Notes under the pieces: model-generated
The model's database searches: none
The model's input: the letters and a program-made list of their open reading frames with translations, nothing else
Told to the model about the DNA's origin: nothing
In this document: positions 6,802 to 15,828 of the stretch, piece after piece
How the letters are laid out: each line of letters opens with the position of its first letter
Numbering within the stretch: position 1 is the first letter of the stretch
Translations under genes and position numbers: made by a program
From: Mesorhizobium sp. WSM4306
GTDB lineage: Bacteria; Pseudomonadota; Alphaproteobacteria; Rhizobiales; Rhizobiaceae
DNA: 64,000 nt
Assembly (NCBI RefSeq): GCF_007003975.1
Contig: NZ_VFTC01000019.1
Span: 62,001 to 126,000 of the forward strand
Reading direction: 5' to 3'

Positions 6802-9024
6802 TTAGCCCTTGTTGTCCACGCTCGCTTTCGCGGCGGCCGATACCAGCTGGATCGCGGGCCGCTCGCCGGGAGCTGCGCTCTTGGCGACGACGACGCGGTC
6901 GCGTCCTTCGCCTTTGGCATCGTAGAGCGCGTGGTCGGCGGCATTGGTGATTTCTGCCCAACCCGACCCATGCTCGGGGTAGGCGGCGACACCGAACGAG
7001 ACCGTCACGGTGCCCAGCGTGCGGCCGCGATGCGTCAGGTGAAGCAGCCTGATTGCCTGGCGCAGTGCTTCCGCCCGCTCGGCGCCTTCCTCGAGCGAGC
7101 ATCCCGGCATGACGATGGCGAATTCCTCCCCGCCGTAGCGCGACACCACGTCGCTTTCGCGCGCGTGCTCGATCAATGTGGCGGCGACTTGCTTCAGCAC
7201 GAGGTCGCCGGCTTCGTGACCGAACGTGTCGTTGAACTGTTTGAAATGATCGACGTCGAGCATGAGGATCGTCAGCGGCTGGGCCGAGCGCTCCATTCTG
7301 CGCAGCTCACGGCTGCTCGTTTCCTCGAGATAGCGCCGGTTGAACAGGCCGGTGTTCGGATCGCGGATCGATTGCTGCCGCAACGTCTCGCGCAGGCGCA
7401 GATTGGCCAGCGCCAATGCCAGCGTGTCGACGACGCCGCGCAGGATCTGCTGCCTTTCAGCCAGCCATTGCGGCTTCTCGGCTGCGTTCGGTTCGCACAG
7501 ATGCAGGATGCCGAGCGTCTCGCCTTGCGCCGCCAGCGGCATGCAGACGTAGCCCTTCTTGCCATTCTCGGTGATATGGGCGCAGCGCGGCGTCAGCATG
7601 CCCGGGCCGGCGACATGCTCCTGGCCGCGCCGCAGCGCCCAGCAGTCTTCCGGCGCAAATTGCGTGGCGCTCGACCGAACGTCGCCCCAATGCGCCATCT
7701 CCTCGACCAGATTGCGCGAGGCGCTGGTCAAATGCACGGTTCCGCTCAAGCCGCCCAGGAACTCGGTCATGGCCGTGCCGACCACTGAGAAAGCTTCGGG
7801 GAAGGTCACGCAGGCCTGCAACAGCTCGCCAAGCTTGACCAGGCGGGTGGTGGTTTCCGACTTCTCGTGCAGCTCGCGGTTAAGCACCGCCAGCTGATCG
7901 GCACGCTCATTGACGACCCCTTCGGCGCGGCGCAGCTCGCTGATGTCGTTGAGGGTGAGGACCAGACCGCCGTCGGATCGGCTGAGCGGGCTGCAGCTGG
8001 CGATAGCCGGCAGATGAGATCCATCGGATTTGGTCAGGCGCACCTCGCGCTGGTGCTGGCGGCCGGTGGCCAAGGCCATTTCGATCGGTGAAGTGCCGGC
8101 TGCGAAGGCGCCACCTCTCGGGTCGCGCACCGTCAGCACCGAATCCCATTGCTGCCCGACGATCTTGTCGGCGCGGCGCCCGATCATCGTTGCGGCCGCC
8201 GGATTGGCGCTGGCGATGCGGCCGTCGCTGTCCAGCACCGCGATGCCTTCGGCCGCCGTCTCGACGATATCCTCGACATGCGCCCGCGCCGATGCAAGCT
8301 GGTCCGCCATGGTGTTGAACCCGTCGGCCAGCTGTCCGAATTCATCCTTGCGGGCATGGCTGATGCGGGTCATGGCATTGCCCTTCGCCAGCGCTTCCAT
8401 GCCGCCCATCATATCCTTGAGGCCGGAGCCGAAACGGCTGAGCAGCATCCATGCAAACCCCACCGCGACCAGCACGGCCGCCGCCGCGCTGAGACCAACC
8501 AGCCAGAGCATGCTGTTGGTGCGCTGTTCGGCTGCATGCAGAACGGGATCATATTCCAGCAGCACGGCGCCGATGATCGTATCCTCGGGATATTCGATCG
8601 GCACGGCGAGTATGGCGTTGACTTCCTCCGGGTCGACGAATCTGCGCGGGACGCCGTCTTCCAGCGTCTGGCTGATCTCGTTGCCGGGATCGTGATCGAA
8701 CTTGTCGCCGACTTGGTGCTCTTCGTCGGCCGCATGGGCGACGACAATCTTGTTGCGGTCGAGGACCAGGAAGTCCCGACGCATGCGGCGGTGCTGGTGC
8801 TCCATGAATTGCTTGAGCGCGTCAGGCCGCTCGAACAGCGAAGGCGTCCCGTCGGACGGCTTGAAGACGATGGTGTCGGCCAGTTCGCGCGCGACGTTGG
8901 TCGCTTCGGTCAGTCCAAGATATTTGGTCGCGGCGATCTGCGTGAAGATGGCAACGCCGCCAACCAGCCCGATCAAGGCCGCGGCGCTCACCATGCTGAG
9001 GATGATCTGGCTTCTAATGCGCAT
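6802..9024 (-). CDS. Membrane sensor diguanylate cyclase (HAMP-PAS-GAF-GGDEF)
   Basis: About 740 aa, taking ATG 9024 because MRIRSQIIL begins the first membrane helix; a frame extension to 9102 is less likely. It has a transmembrane segment at about 5-28, a periplasmic region, a second segment at about 172-194, HAMP, a PAS domain (EDIVETAAEGIAVLDSDGRIASANPAAATMIG), a GAF-like domain, and GGDEF with an intact RYGGEEFAIV near residue 630 plus DVDHFKQFNDTFGHEAGD. It should make cyclic di-GMP from GTP in response to a periplasmic or cytoplasmic signal. I see no obvious RxxD inhibitory site. It stands alone, convergent with the broken ligase. Confidence 0.9.
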   Translation of the reverse strand: MRIRSQIILSMVSAAALIGLVGGVAIFTQIAATKYLGLTEATNVARELADTIVFKPSDGTPSLFERPDALKQFMEHQHRRMRRDFLVLDRNKIVVAHAADEEHQVGDKFDHDPGNEISQTLEDGVPRRFVDPEEVNAILAVPIEYPEDTIIGAVLLEYDPVLHAAEQRTNSMLWLVGLSAAAAVLVAVGFAWMLLSRFGSGLKDMMGGMEALAKGNAMTRISHARKDEFGQLADGFNTMADQLASARAHVEDIVETAAEGIAVLDSDGRIASANPAAATMIGRRADKIVGQQWDSVLTVRDPRGGAFAAGTSPIEMALATGRQHQREVRLTKSDGSHLPAIASCSPLSRSDGGLVLTLNDISELRRAEGVVNERADQLAVLNRELHEKSETTTRLVKLGELLQACVTFPEAFSVVGTAMTEFLGGLSGTVHLTSASRNLVEEMAHWGDVRSSATQFAPEDCWALRRGQEHVAGPGMLTPRCAHITENGKKGYVCMPLAAQGETLGILHLCEPNAAEKPQWLAERQQILRGVVDTLALALANLRLRETLRQQSIRDPNTGLFNRRYLEETSSRELRRMERSAQPLTILMLDVDHFKQFNDTFGHEAGDLVLKQVAATLIEHARESDVVSRYGGEEFAIVMPGCSLEEGAERAEALRQAIRLLHLTHRGRTLGTVTVSFGVAAYPEHGSGWAEITNAADHALYDAKGEGRDRVVVAKSAAPGERPAIQLVSAAAKASVDNKG

Positions 9025-9233
9025 GACACGAATCCGCCGAGGATACCCGCATCCTATGCACTGGATCGAGCCTGTATTCCATTGTCTGTCTTTTATTACC
9101 AAATGCTTATCAACGTGCTAACGGCGAGCCCGAACCTTGCCCCGTCGGACGCGATCAAAGACGGGCGATTGCCGGCTCGTCCAGCCGATGGCACGCCGAG
9201 GCCGCTCCTACCCGAAGCGGCCTCCTCGTGGGA

Positions 9234-9422
9234 CTACCGCAGCCTTGCCGACCGTGGAAAATCCACCACCTCCGCCACCGGCCGTGTGTACTGGGCCGCA
9301 ACGATCGCCTCGATCAACAGGTCGAGCGCCGCAAGGGCCTCGCTGCTCGTTTCGTCGTCGCCGCGCAGATAGTGGCCGGCCCGCTCCAGATGCAGCCGGG
9401 CGGCGGCAAAGTCGCTTTTCAT
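9234..9422 (-). CDS. Small hypothetical protein, 62 aa
   Basis: ATG 9422 follows AAGGAGAAGCT, a strong ribosome binding site, so I prefer it to the longer frame from 9569. The protein (MKSDFAAARLHLERAGHYL... ending VVDFPRSARLR) is amphipathic-helical, with a SSEALAALDLLIEAIVAAQ helix, and has no membrane segment or metal site. I do not recognise the family. It is transcribed away from the antiporter gene. Confidence 0.65.
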   Translation of the reverse strand: MKSDFAAARLHLERAGHYLRGDDETSSEALAALDLLIEAIVAAQYTRPVAEVVDFPRSARLR

Positions 9423-9601
9423 TAGCTTCTCCTTATTGCCCGCCGTGCGCCGAACATGTGCGACTCGCTTTACCCGAAAGCAAACATCCACAGCCGCCTT
9501 TGAATCGAATTGTCGTGACCTCGCCGGATGTGCTTGATGGGAGCGGCGCCCGTGCAACCGATGTCGCATGCAACCGTTATTTCCGGCAGAATGAGGGGTG
9601 C

Positions 9602-11887
9602 ATGTCTTTATCGTTCCCGCACAAATGGCGCTGGCTTGTCGTGATCGCGGCGGCGAGCCTGTTGCTCACCCCGGGCGCAGCCTTGCCGGCTGAAAAGACC
9701 GGCATGTCCAGCGAAGGCATTTTCGTTCTGGAAATCATCCTGCTGCTGGTCGTCGGGCGCGGCCTCGGCGAGCTGCTCGAACGCATCGGCCAACCGGCCG
9801 TCATGGGTCAGCTCATCGGCGGCATCCTGCTCGGACCCTCGCTGCTCGGCTGGCTTTGGCCTGAGGCGGAGCGTCTGGTTTTCTCCGGCGACGCCTCGCA
9901 AAAGAGCATGATCAACGCCATCGCCCAGCTCGGCGTGCTGATGCTGCTCCTGCTCACCGGCATGGAGACCGACCTCAGACTGGTGCGCAGGGTCGGCCGC
10001 GCCTGCTTCTCCATCTCCGCCGCCGGCGTCGCGATTCCCTTCGTGCTCGGCTTCGCGGCCGCGCAGGCCATGCCGGCGTCGCTGCTCGCCGAGGGCAGCG
10101 AGCGCGTCGTCGCCGGCCTCTTCCTCGGCACCGCGCTGTCGATCTCCTCGGTCAAGATCGTCGCAATGGTGGTGCGCGAGATGAACTTCATGCGCCGCGA
10201 CCTCGGCCAGATCATCGTCTCCTCGGCGATTTTCGAGGACACGATCGGCTGGGTGATCATCGCCATCACAATCGGCATCGCGACCAAGGGCCGCATCGAC
10301 CTCGGCAGCCTTGCCTTCACGCTTGCGGGCGTCGCCGCCTTCATGGCCTTTTCCTTCACCATCGGCCGCCGCATCGTCTTCGACGCTATCCGCTGGACCA
10401 ACGACAGTTTCAGCAGCGAATATGCCGTCGTCACCGTCATCCTCGCCATCATGGGCGTGATGGCTTTGATCACCGACCTGATCGGCGTCCACACCGTGCT
10501 CGGTGCCTTCGTTGCCGGCATCCTTGTGGGCGAGTCGCCGATTCTGTCGCGCCACATCGAGGGCCAGTTGCGCGGCGTCATCACGGCGCTGTTCATGCCG
10601 GTGTTCTTCGGTGTCGCTGGTCTCTCGGCGGACCTCACCGTGCTCCTTGATCGGCAGCTTGCGCTGCTCACCGTGGCGCTGGTTGCCATCGCCAGCTTGG
10701 GCAAGTTCGCCGGCGCCTTCATCGGCGCGGAGTTGGCCGGCATGAGCCGCCGCGAGGGCATCGCGGTCGGCTGCGGCATGAACGCGCGCGGCTCGACCGA
10801 GGTCATCGTCGCCTCGATCGGCCTTTCGATCGGCGTACTTTCGCACAACCTCTTCACCATGATCGTCACCATGGCCGTCATCACCACCCTAGCGATGCCG
10901 CCGACGCTGCGCTGGGCACTTGGTCGCCTGACACTCGGCGAGGCCGAAAAGAAGCGGCTGGAGCGCGAGGAGGTCGACCAGCGCGGCTTCGTCGCCAATC
11001 TGGAGCGGCTGCTGGTGGTAGCCGACGAGGGCGTCGTCGGCCGCTTCGCCGCCTACATGGCCGGCGTGATCGGCGCCGGCAAGCCGATGACAGTGTTGCA
11101 TGCCGGCGGCGAGAACGAGGCCGAGCCGGGAGTGGAACTGGAGGAGATCGAGAAGGGGGCCGAGCACAACCGCGAGGCGGCGAAGGAGGCCGACGAGCGG
11201 CCCGCCGCCAGGGCTCCTGTCACCCGCAGGCACGGCAGGCACGTATCGGCCGAGACCGTGGCGAGGGAGGCGCGCAAGGGTTACGGCATGCTGATTGTCG
11301 GGCTCGGTCGCGCGCTTGCCGCCAAGGGCAGCTTCACCCGCCGCCTCGATGAGATCGCCGGCGCTTTCGACGGCCCGCTCTGCCTGGTTTTGAAACCCGC
11401 CGCCGCCGGCCGGCAGATGCCGAGGCTCGGAGCCGGGGCCGGCCGGATCCTGGTGCCGGTCAACGGCACGTCAGTCGCCCGCCGTGGCGCCGAGCTGGCG
11501 CTTGCCATTGCCGCCGTCACCGGCGCGCCGGTCAAGATGCTCTATGTCGCGCGGGTCGGCCGCGACGAGCCGCGCGACACCGTCTCGCATCGTCGCAGGG
11601 AGGCGGTGCTGAAGGACATCGTTGCGCTTGCCGACCGCTACGGCGTAGAGGTCGAGACTGCCATCCGCAGCAGGGCCGCCGCCGCCGATGCCATTGCCCG
11701 CCAGGCCGGCAGGGGGGTGGCGATGATCGTCATGGGCGTGGCGCGACGGCCTGGCGAGGAATTGCTGTTCGGCGAGACGACCAGCAGCGTGCTGCAACAC
11801 TGCCGCTGCCCGGTGGTGCTGATCTCCGACGAACGGTTGCCCCGCGACGACGCCGCCCGCGAGGCGCTGCGCTCCGGGACGGGTTGA
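9602..11887 (+). CDS. Cation:proton antiporter (CPA2/Kef type) with C-terminal universal-stress domain
   Basis: A 761-aa protein from ATG 9602, preceded by GAGGGG. A possible signal peptide or first helix (WLVVIAAASLLLTPGAALPA) precedes a Kef-type transport domain of about 12 helices to about residue 435: GQPAVMGQLIGGILLGPSLLG, LLLLTGMETDL and FGVAGLSADLTVL are characteristic of CPA2. After a charged linker comes a UspA-like region: GRILVPVNGTSVARRGAELAL, then a GVARRPGEELLFGETTSSVLQHCRCPVVLI end with the nucleotide-binding G-x9-G-S/T pattern. It probably exchanges K+ or Na+ for H+. The Usp tail may sense nucleotides. It looks monocistronic. Confidence 0.88.
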   Translation: MSLSFPHKWRWLVVIAAASLLLTPGAALPAEKTGMSSEGIFVLEIILLLVVGRGLGELLERIGQPAVMGQLIGGILLGPSLLGWLWPEAERLVFSGDASQKSMINAIAQLGVLMLLLLTGMETDLRLVRRVGRACFSISAAGVAIPFVLGFAAAQAMPASLLAEGSERVVAGLFLGTALSISSVKIVAMVVREMNFMRRDLGQIIVSSAIFEDTIGWVIIAITIGIATKGRIDLGSLAFTLAGVAAFMAFSFTIGRRIVFDAIRWTNDSFSSEYAVVTVILAIMGVMALITDLIGVHTVLGAFVAGILVGESPILSRHIEGQLRGVITALFMPVFFGVAGLSADLTVLLDRQLALLTVALVAIASLGKFAGAFIGAELAGMSRREGIAVGCGMNARGSTEVIVASIGLSIGVLSHNLFTMIVTMAVITTLAMPPTLRWALGRLTLGEAEKKRLEREEVDQRGFVANLERLLVVADEGVVGRFAAYMAGVIGAGKPMTVLHAGGENEAEPGVELEEIEKGAEHNREAAKEADERPAARAPVTRRHGRHVSAETVAREARKGYGMLIVGLGRALAAKGSFTRRLDEIAGAFDGPLCLVLKPAAAGRQMPRLGAGAGRILVPVNGTSVARRGAELALAIAAVTGAPVKMLYVARVGRDEPRDTVSHRRREAVLKDIVALADRYGVEVETAIRSRAAAADAIARQAGRGVAMIVMGVARRPGEELLFGETTSSVLQHCRCPVVLISDERLPRDDAAREALRSGTG

Positions 11888-11905
11888 CAAGCCAAGGAGG
11901 TCACG

Positions 11906-12472
11906 ATGAGCTTCAGCGCAAAACCCCTCGACGAGACCACATGGCCGCATTTCGCCACGCTGGTCGAGCGGCACAATGGCGTGTGGGGCGGCTGCTGGTG
12001 CATGGCCTTCCACGCCAAAGGCGTCGGCGCTGCCGGGAACCGCGCCGAGAAGGAGGCCCGGGTCCGCGAGGGCCATGCACATGCGGCGCTCGTTTTCGAC
12101 GGCGTGGCCTGTGTAGGCTGGTGCCAGTTCGGGCCGACCCAGGAGCTGCCGCGCATAAAGCACCGGCGCGCCTATGAGGAAGGGCTGACGAGCCTACCGG
12201 ACTGGCGCATCACCTGCTTCTTCTCCGACAAGGCCTATCGCGGCAAGGGGGTGGCTGCGGCAGCACTTGCCGGCGCGCTCGCCGAGATCGCCCGCCTCGG
12301 CGGCGGCACTGTGGAAAGCTATCCCGAAGACGCAGAGGGACGCTCGGTCGCTGGAGCCTTCCTGCACAATGGCACGCTGGCGATGTTTGAACGCCAAGGT
12401 TTTCAGCGCGCCCGCAAGATTGGCAAGCATCGCTGGGTGGTCGCAAGGACGGTGGAGGCCGGCGGCGCCTGA
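11906..12472 (+). CDS. GNAT family N-acetyltransferase
   Basis: A 188-aa cytosolic protein. ATG 11906 follows AAGGAGGTCACG. The acetyl-CoA site is visible as CFFSDKAYRGKGVAAAALAGAL (the R/Q-x-x-G-x-G/A loop and following helix), and the C-terminal GTLAMFERQGFQRARK matches the last strand-helix of GNAT proteins. N-terminal WGGCWCMAFH and VGWCQFGP are typical of a rhizobial GNAT subgroup. The acceptor is unknown. It starts 18 nt after the antiporter stop and may be co-transcribed with it. Confidence 0.85.
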   Translation: MSFSAKPLDETTWPHFATLVERHNGVWGGCWCMAFHAKGVGAAGNRAEKEARVREGHAHAALVFDGVACVGWCQFGPTQELPRIKHRRAYEEGLTSLPDWRITCFFSDKAYRGKGVAAAALAGALAEIARLGGGTVESYPEDAEGRSVAGAFLHNGTLAMFERQGFQRARKIGKHRWVVARTVEAGGA

Positions 12473-12627
12473 TAGCTTGGTTCACCAAGCCGTCTCCTCG
12501 GATGCGCTTAATATGATTTGATACTAATATGATTGCCGCATCAGTAGCGGCGGGCGCCGATGCCGTTGCTGATGATGTGCAAGGCAATTTGAGAAGGGAC
12601 GATTGGCACACGGGGAGGACACATGGG

Positions 12628-12930
12628 ATGGCAGCCTATCTTATTGCCGATGTCGATATCACCGACGCGGCCGTATTCGATCAATACAGGCGTGAGGTTC
12701 CGGCCACCGAGGAGCGCTACGGCGGCCGCTATCTCGCGCGCGGCGGCGCGACCAAGGTGTTCGAGGGCGACTGGCACCCGCACCGTCTCGTCATCATCGA
12801 ATTTCCCGACATGGCATCGCTTTCGGCCTGGTATGACTCGCCGGAATACGAGCGCTTGAAGGAGATCCGCTTTCGCAGCGCCAGGACACGCATCCTGGCT
12901 GTCGAAGGGATCGCGTTGTCGCCGACCTAA
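12628..12930 (+). CDS. DUF1330 family protein
   Basis: A 100-aa protein. ATG 12628 follows GGGGAGGACACATGGG and starts the conserved MAAYLIADVDITD strand; earlier starts only add non-homologous sequence. The family hallmark GGRYLARGG...VFEGDW-P-R-VIIEFP...AWYDSPEY...R is present. DUF1330 proteins have a dimeric ferredoxin-like (ABM-type) fold and no established reaction. Its TAA stop is shared with the dispersed element that follows. Confidence 0.9.
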   Translation: MAAYLIADVDITDAAVFDQYRREVPATEERYGGRYLARGGATKVFEGDWHPHRLVIIEFPDMASLSAWYDSPEYERLKEIRFRSARTRILAVEGIALSPT

Positions 12931-13033
12931 TGCATGTCGCCCAGAAGTGTGCTGCGGTTCTGGGACAACGACATGCATCAAAACAAAGACTTGAAGCGCG
13001 TCGCTTGAATCCGTTTCAGCGCGACGCGCTTTA
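12928..13033. repeat. TAATGCATG dispersed palindromic element, copy 2
   Basis: Same two-hairpin architecture as 5668-5772: ATGCAT at 12930-12935 and 12973-12978, the ACAAAGACT spacer, then arms GAAGCGCGTCGC and GCGACGCGCTTTA ending at 13033. TAA 12928-12930 is the stop of the DUF1330 gene. It separates that gene from the convergent ankyrin gene and may serve as a bidirectional terminator. Confidence 0.85.
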
Positions 13034-13084
13034 GGCCCGTGAGATGTCGCGCTGGGAGAAATGTGGCGGAGCGATCTGACGCGC

Positions 13085-13714
13085 TTACTTGCCTTCGAAG
13101 AAGGCGTGGATCGCTGCTTCCAGTGTCTCGATAAGCTCGGCATTGCGGGTGCTGCCGGCCCAGATCAAGGCATTGAGCCGCATGTCCTTGTTGAGGAAGT
13201 TCACCTTCCTCGTTTCCAGCAGATATTGCGCCACGTCGTAGTGCCGCCCCTTGATCGCCTCGATGAGCGCGCTGTTGCGGCCGGTCTTGTCGGCCGCATT
13301 GACATCGGCGCCGTGTTCGGCGAGCAGCTTGACGATATCCAGATGCCCGGTCCTTGCCGCCTCGATCAGGGCGGTCCGGCCATAATAGTCGGCGCGCGCG
13401 TCGATATCGATGTCGGGATGCTTGACCAGCGCCGTTATGGCGGCGTGGTGTCCCTTGGCCGCGGCGAGGCTGAGCGGCGTGCTCTTCCACTTGTTCCTTG
13501 AATTCACGTCGATCTGCGGATGCGAAATCAGCGCTTCGAGCACCGGGCCGCGGGCGTTGTGGGCCGCCAGATGCAACGCCGACCAGCCGCCCTCATCCGT
13601 CTGGTTGACGTCAGCCCCCGCCGCCAGCTCGGCGCGGAGGGTCTCGATGTCGCCTTTCTCCGCCGCACCCAACAGGGTCGACCAGCCTCTCGCGTCCTCG
13701 GCTTCCAGGCCCAC
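13085..13714 (-). CDS. Ankyrin-repeat protein
   Basis: A 209-aa protein beginning at GTG 13714 after CGGAGG. About five ankyrin repeats are readable: GWSTLLGAAEKGDIETLRAELAAGADVN, GWSALHLAAHNARGPVLEALI, STPLSLAAAKGHHAAITALV, RTALIEAARTGHLDIVKLLAEHGADVN and NSALIEAIKGRHYDVAQYLL. There is no signal peptide or membrane helix, so it is a cytosolic protein-binding scaffold with unknown partner. Confidence 0.9.
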   Translation of the reverse strand: MGLEAEDARGWSTLLGAAEKGDIETLRAELAAGADVNQTDEGGWSALHLAAHNARGPVLEALISHPQIDVNSRNKWKSTPLSLAAAKGHHAAITALVKHPDIDIDARADYYGRTALIEAARTGHLDIVKLLAEHGADVNAADKTGRNSALIEAIKGRHYDVAQYLLETRKVNFLNKDMRLNALIWAGSTRNAELIETLEAAIHAFFEGK

Positions 13715-13748
13715 TGCAGCTGCCTCCGTGAACAGACTTGGCTAGGAT

Positions 13749-13773
13749 CGCACGCCGGCCTGGCCGGCGTGCG
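13749..13773 (-). terminator. Strong GC hairpin between MFS and ankyrin genes
   Basis: CGCACGCCGGCC (13749-13760) and its complement (13762-13773) form a 12-bp inverted repeat around one base. It lies downstream of the minus-strand MFS gene. No clear T-run follows, so terminator function is an inference. Confidence 0.4.
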
Positions 13774-13850
13774 GTGTCTTCGGCCGGAAGCCTTTCATAA
13801 TCGCATGCATGGGGCAAACAGATTTCCGCGCCGGGCGGGAACCAGGGATT

Positions 13851-15059
13851 TCAAGCCGCTTGCAGCTGCTCCCGGCCGGGCTGCGGCGGGAAGGCGATGG
13901 CGATGCCGGCGGCACCCAGGCCAACCAGCGCCGAGCCGATGAACAGCCAGGAATAGCTGGCATAGGCATCGAAGATCATGCCGCCGGCGAGCGGCCCGAA
14001 CGACATGCCGAGGCTGGACAGCAGCGTGGCGGCGCCGAGCACCGTGCCGATGATGCGCGGCCCGAAATAGTCGCGCGCCAGCACGGCATAGAGCGGCATG
14101 ACGCCGCCATAGGTGGCGCCGAAGATGATGGCCAGGAGATAGAACTGCTCGAGATTGCCGACGGCGAGATAGGCGGCAATCACCACCGCCTGGATGGCGA
14201 GGCCCACGATCAGCACCGGCTTGGCGCCCAGCCTGTCGCCGAGCACGCCGTAGAGCACGCGCCCGCCAAGGCCGGCAAGGCCCTCGACGCTGTAGATCGA
14301 CACGGCGGCCATGGGTGCTACGCCGCACGACATGGCATAGCTCACCATGTGGAAGATCGGTCCCGAATGCGCCGCGCAGCAGGCGAAGAAGGTCATGCCC
14401 AGCACCAGGAATTGCGGCGAGCGCAGCGCCTGGCCGACGCTCATTCCGGGATCGGCGGCAGGCGCCGGCGCGCTGCCATCCGCTGCCGCGACGGCCGCCG
14501 ACGGCTGGCGCACCAGCAACACGGCTGGCAGCAACAACACCCAGGCCATGATGCCGATGTCGAACATCGCCGTGCGCCAGTCATAGGCCGTGATCAGCCA
14601 GCGCGCGAAGGGCGAGATGGTCATCGGCGCCACGCCCATGCCGGCCGACACCAGCGACACGGCAAGGCTGCGATGAGTGTCGAACCAGGCGGTGGTCAGC
14701 GCGATCATCGGCGCGAAGAAGGCGCTCGCCGCCAGCCCGACGATGACGCCGTAGCTGAGCTGGAAGACGATGAGCGAATTGGCGCGGCTCGCCACCACCA
14801 GCGACAGGCCAAGCAGCACCGCGCCGGCAAAGACGACGGGGCGGGCGCCGACGCGATCATAGATGGCGCCCCAGGCGAAGCCGCCGGCGCCCATCACCAA
14901 AAAGTTCAGCGTCATGGCGCTCGAAATGCCGGTGCGCGACCAGCCGGTGTCCAGCGCCATCGGCTCGAGAAAGATCGCCAGCGAAAACATCGCGCCGAGC
15001 GCCACACAGGTCATCAGCGCCCCCGCCGCGACGATGACCCAACGATAGGAATTGTTCAT
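13851..15059 (-). CDS. Major facilitator superfamily transporter (oxalate/formate-antiporter-like)
   Basis: A 402-aa, 12-helix membrane protein. ATG 15059 follows CAGGAGAAGACC. The loop 2-3 signature is visible (GAGGFAWGAIYDRVGARPVVFAG), as is its second-half counterpart (LGGRVLYGVLGDRLGAKPVLIVG). Overall it resembles the OFA/monocarboxylate branch of MFS. The substrate cannot be told. It is divergent from the VOC gene at 15315 across 255 bp that hold no other gene. Confidence 0.88.
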   Translation of the reverse strand: MNNSYRWVIVAAGALMTCVALGAMFSLAIFLEPMALDTGWSRTGISSAMTLNFLVMGAGGFAWGAIYDRVGARPVVFAGAVLLGLSLVVASRANSLIVFQLSYGVIVGLAASAFFAPMIALTTAWFDTHRSLAVSLVSAGMGVAPMTISPFARWLITAYDWRTAMFDIGIMAWVLLLPAVLLVRQPSAAVAAADGSAPAPAADPGMSVGQALRSPQFLVLGMTFFACCAAHSGPIFHMVSYAMSCGVAPMAAVSIYSVEGLAGLGGRVLYGVLGDRLGAKPVLIVGLAIQAVVIAAYLAVGNLEQFYLLAIIFGATYGGVMPLYAVLARDYFGPRIIGTVLGAATLLSSLGMSFGPLAGGMIFDAYASYSWLFIGSALVGLGAAGIAIAFPPQPGREQLQAA

Positions 15060-15314
15060 GGTCTTCTCCTGAATTCGGTTCGATGCGGCGCGACTTTTTC
15101 CAGCCTCGTCACGCCGCTTGCGTCCGAAGGACGTTGGCGGGATTTCGAATCCGACAATCCGGTTGCATTTTTTATCCGGTTTGTGCGGAAGTCTACCGGA
15201 TGTCGTGAAGGTAGGCGGCGCAAGGACTGCGCGTCGCCGACAAAATGCGCTGCCGAATTGACGAGCCGCTCTGCGGCGCTAGGTTTGTGGTCTCGTGAAC
15301 GGGAGATATCGCTC

Positions 15315-15734
15315 ATGGAGCTGCATCGCGGCCGCCTCATCGACCACATTCAGCTGGTGGTCAGGGATCTCAAGGCTAGCCGGCGCTTCTATGAAGCGGT
15401 GTTCAAGGTGCTTGGTGTTCCGATCGGTGGCGAGGCCGAGGACTATTTCTGGGCCGACGAATTGTTCATATCCAGTCTCGACAGCCGGGCGGCGAGGGGG
15501 CAACTGACCGGGCGCCATCATCTGGCCTTCCAGGCCAGGGACAACGCCATGGTCGATGCCTTCTACAAGGCGGGCCTCGATGCCGGTGGCACCGACAATG
15601 GTGCGCCGGGCGAGCGGCCCTACCATCCCGGCTACTACGCAGCCTTTCTGCTCGACCCCGACGGCAACAACATCGAGGCGGTGTTTCATGGACAGGCGAA
15701 GCGGAGTGCTGCCTCGGTCGAGATCAATTTCTAG
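15315..15734 (+). CDS. VOC (glyoxalase/bleomycin-resistance) family protein
   Basis: A 139-aa protein from ATG 15315 with GGGAGA upstream. The N-terminal module IDHIQLVVRDLKASRRFYEAVFKVLG and the C-terminal YYAAFLLDPDGNNIEAVFHG are classic VOC halves. The metal-site His in IDHIQL, the His of TGRHHLAFQA and the Glu of NIEAVFH are all retained. Such proteins act on small electrophiles or aromatic diols; the substrate is not predictable. Confidence 0.9.
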   Translation: MELHRGRLIDHIQLVVRDLKASRRFYEAVFKVLGVPIGGEAEDYFWADELFISSLDSRAARGQLTGRHHLAFQARDNAMVDAFYKAGLDAGGTDNGAPGERPYHPGYYAAFLLDPDGNNIEAVFHGQAKRSAASVEINF

Positions 15735-15807
15735 AGCAGTTCCCAGGAAAGCACCAGCGGTTCTCCGCCCGGAATTCTCTTGAAAACAAGGAGTTGCAGC
15801 GGTTCAC
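15733..15807. repeat. Degenerate AGAGCGGTT-type dispersed repeat, reverse orientation
   Basis: Starts in the stop of the VOC gene (TAGAGCAGTTCCCAGGAAA), continues CAGCGGTTCTCCGCCCGGAATT, then AAAACAAGGAGTTGCAGCGGTT. Block order is the reverse complement of 62621-62682. It lies between two convergent genes. Confidence 0.6.
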
Positions 15808-15828
15808 AGATTCAAACCTTGAACCAGA

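Noticed and set aside
8149..9372. Long plus-strand frame opposite the GGDEF gene
   Set aside because: Antisense to a gene with intact domains; its composition mirrors the GC-rich third codon position of the real gene.
9608..10998. Two long minus-strand frames opposite the antiporter
   Set aside because: Low-complexity Asp/His/Arg-rich translation typical of antisense frames in high-GC genes.
12475..12490. GCTTGG-TTCA-CCAAGC hairpin after the GNAT gene
   Set aside because: Only 6 bp and no T-run; not enough to call a terminator.
13809..15308. Plus-strand open frame leading into the VOC gene
   Set aside because: It is antisense to the MFS transporter; only the last 139 codons (from 15315) are the real gene, with its own ribosome binding site.
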